A stretch of DNA of 64,000 nt. Source: Hyphomicrobiaceae bacterium. GTDB taxonomy: Bacteria; Pseudomonadota; Alphaproteobacteria; Rhizobiales; Devosiaceae. This document shows, in pieces, positions 45,321 through 54,471 of the stretch (position 1 is the stretch's first letter; each line of letters starts with the position of its first letter). Both the position numbers and the translations under genes were made by a program. The stretch is taken from assembly GCA_020638065.1 (NCBI GenBank), contig JACKJG010000013.1:1-64000 (forward strand), written 5' to 3'. The notes below the pieces were generated by a model. That model was not told where the DNA came from. It saw only the letters and a list, made by a program, of their open reading frames with translations, and did not search any database.

Positions 45321-46763
45321 CTACGACCTCAGCGCATCGGCCACCACCTCATGGTCGGAAAACGGATGCTTGGTCGTTCCGATGATCTGATAATCCTCGT
45401 GCCCCTTGCCCGCAACCAGCAAAACGTCACCTTCGCCAAGTCCCGCAACGGCCGCTTTGATGGCTTCGGCCCGGTCACCGATCTCGGTGGCTCCTGCGCA
45501 GGCGGAAAGAACTTCCCGGCGAATTGCCGCCGCGTCTTCCGTTCGCGGATTGTCATCGGTCACAATCACATCGTCTGCAATTTCAGCGGCAATCCGGCCC
45601 ATCAGGGGACGTTTGCCCGTGTCGCGGTCGCCGCCTGCGCCGAAGACGACCTTGAGCCTGCCCGAGGCATAGGGCTTGAGCGTTTTCAGGGCGACTTCCA
45701 AGGCATCGGGCGTATGCGCATAGTCGATGAAGATCGCGGCGCCGTCTTTGGTCCCGACACGCTCCAGCCGCCCACGCGCGCCTTTGAGCATTTGCAGCGC
45801 CGGAATCACATTGTCTCGATGCGCACCGGCGGCCATCACCATCGCGGCGGCAACAATCGCGTTGGAGACCTGAAAATCACCGGCGAGCGGCAGGGTGAAC
45901 TCCAGCGGCTCGCCGACAAGCTTGCCGGACACTTTCTGGCCCCAGCCGTCCTGCTCGACCGTGCTGACCTCGATATAGGCACCCTCGCGCCCCACCGTGA
46001 GAACCGTGGCACCACGCTCCAGCGCTGCGAACATGAACGGCATATGCTCCGGATCGTCGGCGTTGATCACCGCCGAACCACTCTCCTTGAGCAGGGTCGT
46101 GAACAGCCGCAATTTGGCGTCACGATAATCTTCCATCGTCGGATGGTAGTCGAGATGGTCGCGGCTGAGATTGGTGAAGCCGGCCACGTCGAAGGAAATC
46201 CCGTCGATCCGGCGTTGCGCGATCCCGTGGCTCGAAGCCTCCATGATCACATGGTTGATCCCGTCGGCTTTGAGCGCCGCCAGGCGCCGGTGCAAGCTCA
46301 ACGGATCGGGGGTCGTATGCGTGCCTGGCTCGATCTGATCACGAAACTGCACGCCCAAAGTGCCGATCGAGGCCGAAGCAAGTCCCATATTCTCCCAGAT
46401 CTGCCGGACGAACGAAGCAACCGAGGTCTTGCCATTGGTACCCGTGATCCCGAACATGGTTGCGGGTTGCGGTCCTGAGGTCCGCGCCGCGGCCAGCGCA
46501 AATGCCCGCCTCACATCCTCGACAATGACCACCGAAATGCCCGGATCGACGTTCGGCCGCCGGTCGGTCACCATCACGCGCGCGCCGCGTTCCGCTGCCT
46601 TTGCGGCGAAACTGTCGCCATGCTGCACAAACCCCGGCAAAGCAAAAAACGCCTCACCCATCGCGAGCGCCCGGCTATCGGCGTGGACACCCGTCACGCG
46701 GATGCTTTCCAGTTTGCTCGTGTCGGTCGAGCCCTCAAGCAGATCGGCAAGCAGAAATGACAT
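45321..46763 (-). CDS. murE: UDP-MurNAc-dipeptide--2,6-diaminopimelate ligase
   Basis: A 480-residue Mur ligase. ATP loop GITGTNGKTSVASF, the carbamylated-Lys region, and DDNPRTEDA. The DNPR motif selects meso-diaminopimelate, so the wall is of the usual Gram-negative type. Also HGIAQRRIDG and the family N-terminus with DSRALAMGEAFFALPG. It follows ftsI by 15 bases. Confidence 0.96.
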   Translation of the reverse strand: MSFLLADLLEGSTDTSKLESIRVTGVHADSRALAMGEAFFALPGFVQHGDSFAAKAAERGARVMVTDRRPNVDPGISVVIVEDVRRAFALAAARTSGPQPATMFGITGTNGKTSVASFVRQIWENMGLASASIGTLGVQFRDQIEPGTHTTPDPLSLHRRLAALKADGINHVIMEASSHGIAQRRIDGISFDVAGFTNLSRDHLDYHPTMEDYRDAKLRLFTTLLKESGSAVINADDPEHMPFMFAALERGATVLTVGREGAYIEVSTVEQDGWGQKVSGKLVGEPLEFTLPLAGDFQVSNAIVAAAMVMAAGAHRDNVIPALQMLKGARGRLERVGTKDGAAIFIDYAHTPDALEVALKTLKPYASGRLKVVFGAGGDRDTGKRPLMGRIAAEIADDVIVTDDNPRTEDAAAIRREVLSACAGATEIGDRAEAIKAAVAGLGEGDVLLVAGKGHEDYQIIGTTKHPFSDHEVVADALRS

Positions 46764-46778
46764 CGTGTTTTCCCGGCC

Positions 46779-48485
46779 CTAGCGCAAAACGGCGGGGACC
46801 AGCGATTGATCCACGCTTTCGTCGAACTCGGGCGCAATTCCTAACATGGGTGCGACTCGCTTGATAATTCTGCCCGCGACTTCGCCCGCATTCCACCCCG
46901 CCGTGTCCCCCGATTGCGGATTTTCCCGTTTCGGTTCGTCGATCACCACCACCAGCGCATATTGTGGATTGTCCAGCGGAAATGCAGCCGCGAAGGCGTT
47001 GAAATTCTTGTTCGATACGTAACGCCCGTTTTCAACCTTTTCCGCCGTCCCGGTCTTGCCGCCAGGCAGATAGCCATCAGCAATCCGGTTCATGTGGGTG
47101 GCCGTGCCTTCCATGGCATTGAGCCGTAGCAAATAACGCACCAGGGCGCTGGCCTCGGGCGAAATCACGTGGCGGCCGATTTCAGCCGCTTCTTCGGTGC
47201 TGCGCGGGAACAGGGTGGCTGGCAGATAGACGCCATCGTTGACGAATGCCGCAATTGCTGAGGCCATGTGCAATGGCGTCACCGAAATGCCGTGCCCGAA
47301 CGAGGCCGTCGCCGCGACGATTTCTGAAAAATCGCTGGGAATGGTCGAACGCTTGGTTTCCGGCAATTCGATCGGCAGCGGCTCGTCAAATCCCATCCGG
47401 TGCAAAAAGGCGCGGTAATTGTCCTTGCCCCAGGCCTGCATCAGATGGATCGTGCCGACGTTCGACGAATATTTGAAAATCTCCGGAACGCTCAGTACAC
47501 GATGCTGGCCGTGAAAGTCATCGATCACGAACCGTCCGAACCGGACACCATGGGTCGCGTCGAAACGGTCGGTAATGTGTACTGCGCCGCTGTCCAGCGC
47601 CCCGGCAAAGGTCACGGTTTTGAAGGTCGAACCAAGTTCGAACGTGCCCGCAGTAATTCGATTGATGCGGCCTTCTTCGAGCGCGGTCGCTGGCTCGTTC
47701 GGGTCGAAATCGGGGAGCGAGACCAGCCCCATGACCTCACCGGTCTTGACGTTGATCAGCACGCCGGCGGCGGCGATGGCCTGGTAACGCGTCATCGAAT
47801 CTTCGAGTTCCGCATGCAGCGCGTGCTGGACCCTGAGATCGATCGAGAGTTGCACCTGATCCGGCCGTTCGGCATCTGTATTCAGAACCTTCCTGTCAAG
47901 GTAGCGCTCAATGCCGGAAATGCCCTGATTGTCGATATTGACCGTGCCGAGAAGGTGCGAAGCATCCGATCCGCCGGGATAATATCTCTTGGTTTCATTG
48001 ACGAAATCGACACCCGGCAGGCCGAGCTGCAGAACCTTTTCCTGCATGGCGGGCGACAATTCGCGCTCCAGCCAAACAAAGCCTTCGTCACCGTCCAGCC
48101 GTTGCCGCAGAAAATCCGTTGATAATTGCGGGAGAACCGAATGCAGTTTCTCAACAGCCTCGTCTATATCAATGATATTCTTAGGCTCAGCGTAAAGGCT
48201 CGGCGCCTCGATATCGAGCGCCAATGGCTCGCCATTACGGTCGACAAGCGCGGGCCGCGCCAGTGTCAATTCGCTATTGGCGCGCAGATATTCCGGATCG
48301 GCAGGCCTTTCGATGCCCAGTTGAATAAGCCGTCCGCAAATCACAGCGAAAACCAGAACGAGAACGCCAACCGAAAACCAGATGCGCGATCGCGTGAGGT
48401 TCTTGCGGGCCTTGCGTCCGCCCTCAAGGGCGATTTCCGGATGCGCGCCGGAAAGGTCGGTCATCGTGGGATCGGCGACACTCAT
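46779..48485 (-). CDS. ftsI: Peptidoglycan transpeptidase FtsI (PBP3)
   Basis: A 568-residue class B penicillin-binding protein for septal cross-linking. One N-terminal membrane helix (about 31-52, IWFSVGVLVLVFAVICGRLI), the PBP dimerisation domain, and the transpeptidase domain with S-T-F-K in FELGSTFKTVTFAG, S-S-N in YSSNVGTIH and K-T-G in GGKTGTAEKV. The ATG overlaps the ftsL stop by four bases. It probably partners the FtsW encoded 4 kb downstream. Confidence 0.96.
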   Translation of the reverse strand: MSVADPTMTDLSGAHPEIALEGGRKARKNLTRSRIWFSVGVLVLVFAVICGRLIQLGIERPADPEYLRANSELTLARPALVDRNGEPLALDIEAPSLYAEPKNIIDIDEAVEKLHSVLPQLSTDFLRQRLDGDEGFVWLERELSPAMQEKVLQLGLPGVDFVNETKRYYPGGSDASHLLGTVNIDNQGISGIERYLDRKVLNTDAERPDQVQLSIDLRVQHALHAELEDSMTRYQAIAAAGVLINVKTGEVMGLVSLPDFDPNEPATALEEGRINRITAGTFELGSTFKTVTFAGALDSGAVHITDRFDATHGVRFGRFVIDDFHGQHRVLSVPEIFKYSSNVGTIHLMQAWGKDNYRAFLHRMGFDEPLPIELPETKRSTIPSDFSEIVAATASFGHGISVTPLHMASAIAAFVNDGVYLPATLFPRSTEEAAEIGRHVISPEASALVRYLLRLNAMEGTATHMNRIADGYLPGGKTGTAEKVENGRYVSNKNFNAFAAAFPLDNPQYALVVVIDEPKRENPQSGDTAGWNAGEVAGRIIKRVAPMLGIAPEFDESVDQSLVPAVLR

Positions 48486-48865
48486 TGCACAATCAACTCA
48501 TTCAGTTTGTCGCCGATCGGATCGACACCCGCATCCAGCGCTTCGAGCAGCCGTGTCAGCGCCTCGTCGTTCACCTGTTGCGGCCGCATCGGGATATCGG
48601 TGATCGAGCCATATTGCTTGGCCGAAATGACTTTGAGCTCGAGGCTGTCCTCGTGCCGGATCACGATCGGCTCGATATGCGAAGGCTGGCTGAGATAGGC
48701 CCAGTCAGCGCGCAGAACGCTGAGATTTGTGTTTTGCTGGGCGATATCGCGTTGAATCGCGACCTTCTCGTCGGCAATGGTTTCGGTCTGGTATTTGAGA
48801 ACGTAAACCCCGGCCAAGGCCAGCACCGAGGTAAAAAACAGGATGACGTTGAGCGTGCGGATCAT
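48482..48865 (-). CDS. ftsL: Cell division protein FtsL
   Basis: A 127-residue bitopic protein: very short cytoplasmic tail, one helix (about 5-25, LNVILFFTSVLALAGVYVLK), then a coiled-coil stretch (ETIADEKVAIQRDIAQQNTN) and the motif LRADWAYLSQPSHIEPI, typical of alphaproteobacterial FtsL. The ATG at 48865 overlaps the rsmH stop by four bases. FtsL forms part of the FtsQLB complex. Confidence 0.9.
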   Translation of the reverse strand: MIRTLNVILFFTSVLALAGVYVLKYQTETIADEKVAIQRDIAQQNTNLSVLRADWAYLSQPSHIEPIVIRHEDSLELKVISAKQYGSITDIPMRPQQVNDEALTRLLEALDAGVDPIGDKLNELIVQ

Positions 48866-49863
48866 GCGGCACCCCGTAGTCTGACGTCCGGTACACCCAG
48901 CCCTGCATAGGAGACCGTCCGCGCCTCCGCGCCGCTTCGGCTTGCCGAGCGCAAAATCGCAGATCTTGCCCGCGGGTTGCGTTCCAACTCGGCTTTGCCC
49001 GGCTTTGCCGGCTTGGCAACCGGGTCCCAACGCGCCGCTTCGGCCTTCTGTTCCGGCAGGTGCCGCGACCGGGCGCCCTGCCCAGCATCCACGCTGAAGA
49101 AGCGCTTGACGATACGGTCCTCGATTGAATGGAAGGTCACGACGCTGAGCACTCCGCCCGCCTGCAAAAGCCGTTCGGCGGCAAAAAGCCCTTCGACCAA
49201 TTGTTCAAACTCGTGATTGACCGCAATCCTGAGCGCCTGAAAGCTGCGCGTCGCCGGATGCGCCGCGCCCGGCTTGCGTCCGATGCTTTTCTCGATCAGC
49301 CCAGCCAGCTCCGCGGTCGATGAAATCGGATGTTCGGCGCGCCGGGTCACGATTGCCTTGGCGATCCGCCGCGATTTGCGCTCCTCGCCATAGCCGAAGA
49401 GCAAATTGGCGAGGTCCTCTTCCGCCAATTGGTTGACCAGATCCGATGCGCTCGGACCCTCGCCGCCCATGCGCATATCGAGCGGTCCGTCGCGCATGAA
49501 GGAAAAACCACGCTCGGCCTCGTCGAGTTGCATCGAGCTGACCCCGATGTCGAGCACCACCGCATCCACAGGTCCTGCGGCCAGCGCGTCCAGTTCTGAA
49601 AACGTGCCCCGCCGAAACGCGAACCTTTCAGGAAACTCGCTGGACAGACGGGCTGCGTGCACTTCGACAGACGGATCGCGATCGATGGCAATCACATTGG
49701 CACCAGCCTCAAGCAGTGCCCGCGAATAGCCGCCGGCCCCGAACGTTCCGTCCAGAATGCGTTTGCCGGTCAGCGGCGTCAGTGAGGCGATCACCTCATC
49801 CAGCAAAACGGGCAAATGCGGCGGCATAACTCCGCCATCTGCCCTGTCGCGCCCTGACGCCAT
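48862..49863 (-). CDS. rsmH: 16S rRNA (cytosine1402-N4)-methyltransferase
   Basis: A 333-residue RsmH (MraW). It has HLPVLLDEVIASL, SAM motif LDGTFGAGGYSRALLEAG, DAVVLDIGVSSMQLDEAERGF and the C-terminal SVVTFHSIEDRIVKRFF. Two in-frame starts are possible. The ATG at 49863 has GGAG about ten bases upstream, while 49827 has it only two bases away. It is the first gene of the dcw cluster here. The usual mraZ regulator gene is not upstream, where a divergent GNAT gene stands instead. Confidence 0.95.
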   Translation of the reverse strand: MASGRDRADGGVMPPHLPVLLDEVIASLTPLTGKRILDGTFGAGGYSRALLEAGANVIAIDRDPSVEVHAARLSSEFPERFAFRRGTFSELDALAAGPVDAVVLDIGVSSMQLDEAERGFSFMRDGPLDMRMGGEGPSASDLVNQLAEEDLANLLFGYGEERKSRRIAKAIVTRRAEHPISSTAELAGLIEKSIGRKPGAAHPATRSFQALRIAVNHEFEQLVEGLFAAERLLQAGGVLSVVTFHSIEDRIVKRFFSVDAGQGARSRHLPEQKAEAARWDPVAKPAKPGKAELERNPRARSAILRSASRSGAEARTVSYAGLGVPDVRLRGAA

Positions 49864-50002
49864 TTGCAAAATACTCCAAGGACCCGGCAAAGGGACCTGA
49901 CACAAACTTGAAATCATCGCTAAATTGTCACGAGGACGCTTAAGATTCGGTTTCCCATAATTGCTATGGCGAACATGCGGCGCATTTGCGGGAGAATGCC
50001 AA

Positions 50003-50530
50003 ATGCCACGGCCCGATATCACTGAAGAAAACCCGATCCGAGAAGCCATCGCCGCCGACCGGCCAGGGATCGTATCCATGCTGGAATCCATACAGCGGCT
50101 CAAACGCGGCCTGATCGGCTACCCGATGCGTGCCCCTGAACAGGCTACGCCCGAATACGTCGCCGAGCTCTACGGACTGATCGAAGAAAATGACGGTTTG
50201 ATCCTGGTCTATGAGATGCAGGATCAGGTCGCCGGGTTCATCGCCGGGTTCATCACGCGAGATGACGACATCAATGCCGAAGATGATTTTCGCGATCACG
50301 CCCTGATCGCCGACGTCTATGTCCGCACCAATCTGCGTGGTCTGGGCATTGCCCGCGCGCTGTTTTCGGCCTTCGAACAGCGCATGGCCCTGGCCGGCGC
50401 CAGGCATGTCCGTATCTGGGCCAAAGCCAAGAATGAAGGTGCCATGCTCGCTTGGCAGCGCCTCGGCTTCGAGCCCTATGAGACCGTGTTCGTCAAGGCA
50501 ATCGGTCCCGAAGTAGAAAGTGCCAGTTGA
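50003..50530 (+). CDS. GNAT family N-acetyltransferase
   Basis: A 175-residue acetyltransferase with the acetyl-CoA loop in LIADVYVRTNLRGLGIARAL (R-x-x-G-x-G/A) and the C-terminal ALAWQRLGFEPYETVF-type strand. Substrate unknown. The ATG at 50003 has GGAGAA upstream. It is divergent from rsmH. Its stop codon (50528-50530) lies inside the P1 helix of the RNase P RNA encoded on the opposite strand, so the two transcripts overlap at their 3' ends. Confidence 0.85.
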   Translation: MPRPDITEENPIREAIAADRPGIVSMLESIQRLKRGLIGYPMRAPEQATPEYVAELYGLIEENDGLILVYEMQDQVAGFIAGFITRDDDINAEDDFRDHALIADVYVRTNLRGLGIARALFSAFEQRMALAGARHVRIWAKAKNEGAMLAWQRLGFEPYETVFVKAIGPEVESAS

Positions 50531-50899
50531 CCTGTAAGCCGGGTTCTGTAGGGCCGCACGCCGAAACGTGCGACGCGGTGGCCATTCATCTGCGACGTCC
50601 ATCGCTGAACGCCTGGTGCAACCAACCCGGACCGCTGCTCCGAAAACGCGAGTGGAGTTGCCTCCGTGCGGTCCCTATTTGGTCTTGCTCCCGGTGGGGT
50701 TTACCCTGCCAGTCCCGTTGCCGGGCCCGCGGTGCGCTCTTACCGCACCCTTTCACCTTTTCCCGGCCGAAACCGGGTAGTTTGCTTTCTGTGGCACTTT
50801 CCCTGGGGTCGCCCCCGCCGGACTTTATCCGGCACCGTGTTTTCGTGGAGCCCGGACTTTCCTCCCCCGCAAGCGGGAGCGGCCACCCGGTCAACTGGC
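50522..50899 (-). ncRNA. rnpB: RNase P RNA component (class A)
   Basis: On the minus strand the 5' region reads GAGGAAAGTCCGGGCTCCAC and the 3' region ACAGAACCCGGCTTACAGG, both universal bacterial RNase P RNA landmarks. The ends GCCAGTTGACC and GGTCAACTGGC are perfectly complementary over 11 bases and form helix P1, which fixes the boundaries closely (about 378 nt). A GC-rich hairpin (CCCGC-TTGC-GGGGG) near the 5' end corresponds to P3. It is the ribozyme that trims tRNA 5' ends. Confidence 0.96.
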
Positions 50900-50949
50900 G
50901 GCTCTGAAATAAGGTTTGCCGCACCAAAAGGTCAAGAAGATGCGAAGCG

Positions 50950-51639
50950 CTAAAGTTTGCGCGTCTTGGCGAGGATGTCGTAGGCCTCGTTGATCGCCGC
51001 CAGTTTCGCCGTCGCCATGGTCACCAGTTCAGCCGGAACGCCATTCGCCATCAGCCGGTCGGGATGCAATTCGCTCACATGCGCGCGATAGGCCTTCTTG
51101 ATGGCCGCGTCATCCATATCCGGATCGACACCGAGCACCAGATAGGGGTCGAGTCCGTCATCGCTGACCATGTGTTGGGCAGCGATCTGCTCGAACTGCT
51201 TCTCGCTGAAAGCGAAGATTTCGCTGACCTCCTGCAGATAGCCCAACTCGTCTTCATGGATGAACCCGTCCGCCGCTGCGATCGCAAACAACAGTTCGAA
51301 AACGTGTTGCAGCGTCTCCGGACTGTCCTCGAACAGCCGCTTAACCCTTCGCGCATAGGACTCAAAACCTGCCACATCCTTTTGTGCCAGCTCGAAAAAC
51401 CAGTCGACCTGTTCGGCCGATTCCGGTGCGACCTGCACAAGATCGCGGAACATCCTGACTTCGGACGCAGACACGACCCCATCGGCCACCGCCATTTTTG
51501 CTGCAAGGGCCACAAGCGCGACGGTGAACGCCGCGTCGCGTCCGCCCATGAGCCAGCGTTCGGGATCGAGCAAGCTGAGAAGGGAATCCACCCGCCCCCG
51601 GAAGTCGATGATTTCGGAAATACGTTGCCAGACCGACAT
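50950..51639 (-). CDS. TerB-like and J-domain protein (DjlA-like)
   Basis: A 229-residue cytoplasmic protein. A helical TerB-like domain (about 35-150, with KMAVADGVVSASEVRMFRDL and AIAAADGFIHEDELGYLQEV, two metal-site-like repeats) is followed by a C-terminal J domain (about 163-229, DPYLVLGVDPDMDDAAIKKA and HPD in SELHPDRLMANG). This is the DjlA arrangement without the N-terminal membrane anchor. It probably stimulates DnaK on a specific client. Start ATG 51639. A TTG three codons upstream is rejected. Confidence 0.88.
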   Translation of the reverse strand: MSVWQRISEIIDFRGRVDSLLSLLDPERWLMGGRDAAFTVALVALAAKMAVADGVVSASEVRMFRDLVQVAPESAEQVDWFFELAQKDVAGFESYARRVKRLFEDSPETLQHVFELLFAIAAADGFIHEDELGYLQEVSEIFAFSEKQFEQIAAQHMVSDDGLDPYLVLGVDPDMDDAAIKKAYRAHVSELHPDRLMANGVPAELVTMATAKLAAINEAYDILAKTRKL

Positions 51640-51732
51640 GCGTCCCAACCGTCAGAATTCGGGCAAATCACCCCGTTTCCGTTCAGTTTAGGCGATTGCC
51701 ATCCCGCTTCAAGCGCTGATCTCGACCGCGCG

Positions 51733-52545
51733 TCATCGGCCCACGTTGCGCAGCGGGATGGGGTGCGGCCGGGGGCCGTTTTCTACCTCAATCCAACTGA
51801 CAAGATACGGAAGAACCGGCTGAGACCCGGATGCGACCGTCGTCTCGAGGTTGTTGCGCGCATTGACCTGATCAAGCCGCCGCGGCCAGCTGCCGTCGGC
51901 AAAATCACTGACCAGCGGATCGAGCGAGACAGAACGCGCCGCAACAATGGTCGCATCAACCGGCACCGGAACGGGCACCAGCCTCGGGCGGTTCTCCCGT
52001 GGCATCGGGATGGGCGGCGTCAGATCGATCGGGCCATCGCCTTCGTCAAAGTGAATGACAGTGACCGGCTTCATATCGATCAGCGCGACTTCGACCTCGT
52101 CTGGCGACGGCGCAGCATCAATCGGGGCCGGAGCAGCCGGCACCGCCTCCGCCTCTGGCTCGGGCGGCACCTGGGGAGACGCTGGCTCTGAATTGGCAAC
52201 GTTGAGACCAGCAACATTCGAGGCGAAATCGATCACGCGAACCGGGTTTTTCGGCACGACCTGGCTGGAAACGCCCGGACTTTGAGAATTCGCGTCGTCA
52301 GGCATCGGGAACGCGCCGTCCGCGCCAGCAGACCCATTGTCGGATGCAACCGCGAATTGCCCTTCCCCCGCAACCGGCATCGGACCGTAGACTTGCGCAG
52401 CGTCCGCGCCAGACGTTTGGTCTGCGCCTGACTGCAAAAGGGGTGGTGGTGCGGCCCAGTCTGCAACCGCGATGCCATGTGCAAGGCCAAGTGAAACAGC
52501 CGCCAGCGCGGCTCCCGCTGCGAGCGGGCGCACAAAGGATGCCAT
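51733..52545 (-). CDS. Exported Pro/Ala-rich protein, unknown function
   Basis: A 270-residue protein with a signal-like or anchor N-terminus (MASFVRPLAAGAALAAVSLG) and a long disordered Pro, Ala, Glu, Asp-rich body (PQVPPEPEAEAVPAAPAP). A more ordered C-terminus of about 70 residues holds RRLDQVNARNNLETTVASG and SWIEVENGPRPHPIPLRN. No family recognised. A perfect TTAA-N7-TTAA sequence lies 71-85 bases upstream of its start, suggesting cell-cycle control by CtrA. Confidence 0.65.
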   Translation of the reverse strand: MASFVRPLAAGAALAAVSLGLAHGIAVADWAAPPPLLQSGADQTSGADAAQVYGPMPVAGEGQFAVASDNGSAGADGAFPMPDDANSQSPGVSSQVVPKNPVRVIDFASNVAGLNVANSEPASPQVPPEPEAEAVPAAPAPIDAAPSPDEVEVALIDMKPVTVIHFDEGDGPIDLTPPIPMPRENRPRLVPVPVPVDATIVAARSVSLDPLVSDFADGSWPRRLDQVNARNNLETTVASGSQPVLPYLVSWIEVENGPRPHPIPLRNVGR

Positions 52546-52615
52546 AATCTGCTCCCCGTCTGAGGCGCCCCCGCCACGGTCAAAATGCAAACCGCATAAA
52601 GCGGCGAGATTATGG

Positions 52616-52630
52616 TTAACGCAGGCTTAA
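52616..52630 (-). promoter_or_regulatory. Candidate CtrA box (perfect TTAA-N7-TTAA)
   Basis: TTAA-CGCAGGC-TTAA is an exact match to the CtrA full-site spacing. It sits 71-85 bases upstream of the exported Pro-rich protein gene, in a 81-bp gap. The outer TTAA overlaps the metF stop codon. The symmetric consensus gives no orientation. Confidence 0.5.
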
Positions 52631-53490
52631 TGCCCCAGAAGCCGCGCCAGGGCGATAACCAGTTCCGATCGATTCATGGTGAAGAAGTGGAAGGCCGTCA
52701 CACCACCCTCCAGCAACTCCGTCACCTGTTGGGCCGCCGTGGCCGCTGCCAGCATGCCGTGCAGATCGGTCCCCGCTTCCACCCCTTCGAAACGGCGCGT
52801 CAATTCGCCGGGAATGCGTGCCTTGCACTTGGCCGCAAAACGGCTGACTTGCACAAAATTGTGGATCGGCTGGATGCCCGGGACGATAGGCACCGAAATC
52901 CCCGCCTTGGTGCATCGGTCCAGGAACCGCCAATAGTCGGCATTGTCGAAAAACATCTGCGTGATCGCCCGGTTGGCCCCGGCATCCACTTTGCGCTTGA
53001 GATTGTCGATATCGAATTGCCAGTCCCGGCTTTCGGGGTGCTTTTCCGGATAGGCGGCAACCGAAATGTCGAAATCGCCGATCTTGCGGATACCCGCCAC
53101 CAGGTCGGCGCCATCGCGATAACCATCAGGCCGGGTCTCGAACCTCTCGCCGATACCAGCGGGCGGATCTCCGCGCAGCGCGACGATGTGATTGATCCCC
53201 GCAGCCTGATAGCCGCGGACCACCTCATCGACTTCGTCGCGCGAAGCGCCCACGCAGGTCAGGTGCGCCGCGGCCTCCAATCCGGTGCGTTTCTTCACTT
53301 CGGACACCATACGTGTGGTGCGTTCGCGGTCCGACCCGCCAGCCCCATAGGTCACCGACACCATGCTTGGTTTGAGCGGCGCCAAGGCTTCGAGACTTTG
53401 CCAGAACTTCTCTTCCGCCGCCTCGGTCTTGGGTGGAAAGAACTCGAATGACATGGTGACGCCGCGCGCCCGTTTGGCCTCAAATGTCAT
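52627..53490 (-). CDS. metF: 5,10-methylenetetrahydrofolate reductase
   Basis: A 287-residue FAD enzyme that makes 5-methyl-THF for methionine synthesis. It has SFEFFPPKTEAAEE (the catalytic Glu region), VSVTYGAGGSDRERT, HLTCVGASRDEVD, ALRGDPPAG and DAGANRAITQMFFDN. Start MTFEAKRARG at 53490 lies 11 bases inside the upstream regulator gene, so it is translated in an operon with it. Confidence 0.95.
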   Translation of the reverse strand: MTFEAKRARGVTMSFEFFPPKTEAAEEKFWQSLEALAPLKPSMVSVTYGAGGSDRERTTRMVSEVKKRTGLEAAAHLTCVGASRDEVDEVVRGYQAAGINHIVALRGDPPAGIGERFETRPDGYRDGADLVAGIRKIGDFDISVAAYPEKHPESRDWQFDIDNLKRKVDAGANRAITQMFFDNADYWRFLDRCTKAGISVPIVPGIQPIHNFVQVSRFAAKCKARIPGELTRRFEGVEAGTDLHGMLAAATAAQQVTELLEGGVTAFHFFTMNRSELVIALARLLGH

Positions 53491-54460
53491 CGCTATTTCT
53501 CTCCAGTTTGGCTTTTTCGAGCGTCCAGACACAGACCGTTAGTGCCTTGTCTCCTGCCCCTTTGGACGGCGGCAGGATAAGGCAGGATGAAACCTGCAGC
53601 CCCGCCCCGCTTGCCCAGATATTCATCTGATCTTCCGAAAGCCCCAATCGCCGATGCGCCTGTTCGGCACGCAGAAATTCCAGCTCGTGCGGCGCGAAAT
53701 CGACCACGACAACCCGGCCGTTGGACCGAAGCAGTTCCGCCGCCCGCTCCAGCACCGCGCGCGGATGGTCGAAATAGTGAAGAACCTGATGAATTGTGAT
53801 CAGGTCGGCCGCCTCACCCTCGAGATCGAGGCAGGTCACGTCACCATGCCGCACATGCGTCTGGGAAAGTCCGGCCTCGTTGATCCGCGCCCGCGCCACG
53901 GCCAGCATGTCTCTGCTGCTGTCAACGCCGATCCCGCGCACATAATGAGCGGCCAGAAGCTCGAGCATTCGGCCTGTGCCGGTCCCAAGATCCACCATCA
54001 GATCGTATTTGCGCTCGCCGACTGCCTTGAGAATTGCCGCCTCGACAGTTTCTTCGGAAACGTGAATCTTGCGCAACGCGTCCCAACTCTCGGCCACATC
54101 GGCAAAAAACGAATTGGCCCGCGCTCTTTGCTGGTCACGCAGTTTTTTCAGGGCTTCATGATCCGCGCGCAACACTTCGTCATTGCTTCCCACAAGTTCA
54201 ACCGCATATCTGGCCAGCCCACCCTTGCCGCCGATGTCTGCGAGCCGGAAATAGGCCCATGCCCCTTCCGAATGCCGTTCCACCAAACCGGCATCCGCCA
54301 ACAGTTTCAGGTGCCGCGAAATACGCGGTTGGCTCTGGCCCAGAATGTCGGTGAGGTCCTTGACGGTCAGCTCCCCGGCGGACAAAAGTGCGAGCAGGCG
54401 CAGCCGCGTCGGCTCACCCGCCGCCTTCAGGGCATCCACACTTTGCTGCAATCCGGCCAT
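53480..54460 (-). CDS. sahR: ArsR-type regulator fused to SAM methyltransferase domain (SahR-like)
   Basis: A 326-residue fusion. The winged helix of the ArsR family (about 8-85, LLSAGELTVKDLTDILGQSQ then PRISRHLKLLADAGLVE) is followed by a class I methyltransferase domain (about 145-260, MVDLGTGTGRMLELLA). No metal-binding Cys motif of true ArsR sensors is visible. This architecture next to metF matches the SahR regulators of methionine metabolism, which sense S-adenosylhomocysteine (known for the family; assignment here is by inference). A perfect 22-bp palindrome lies 12 bases upstream of the start, a probable operator for this operon. Confidence 0.8.
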   Translation of the reverse strand: MAGLQQSVDALKAAGEPTRLRLLALLSAGELTVKDLTDILGQSQPRISRHLKLLADAGLVERHSEGAWAYFRLADIGGKGGLARYAVELVGSNDEVLRADHEALKKLRDQQRARANSFFADVAESWDALRKIHVSEETVEAAILKAVGERKYDLMVDLGTGTGRMLELLAAHYVRGIGVDSSRDMLAVARARINEAGLSQTHVRHGDVTCLDLEGEAADLITIHQVLHYFDHPRAVLERAAELLRSNGRVVVVDFAPHELEFLRAEQAHRRLGLSEDQMNIWASGAGLQVSSCLILPPSKGAGDKALTVCVWTLEKAKLERNSDDI

Positions 54461-54471
54461 CCGCTCCTCGA

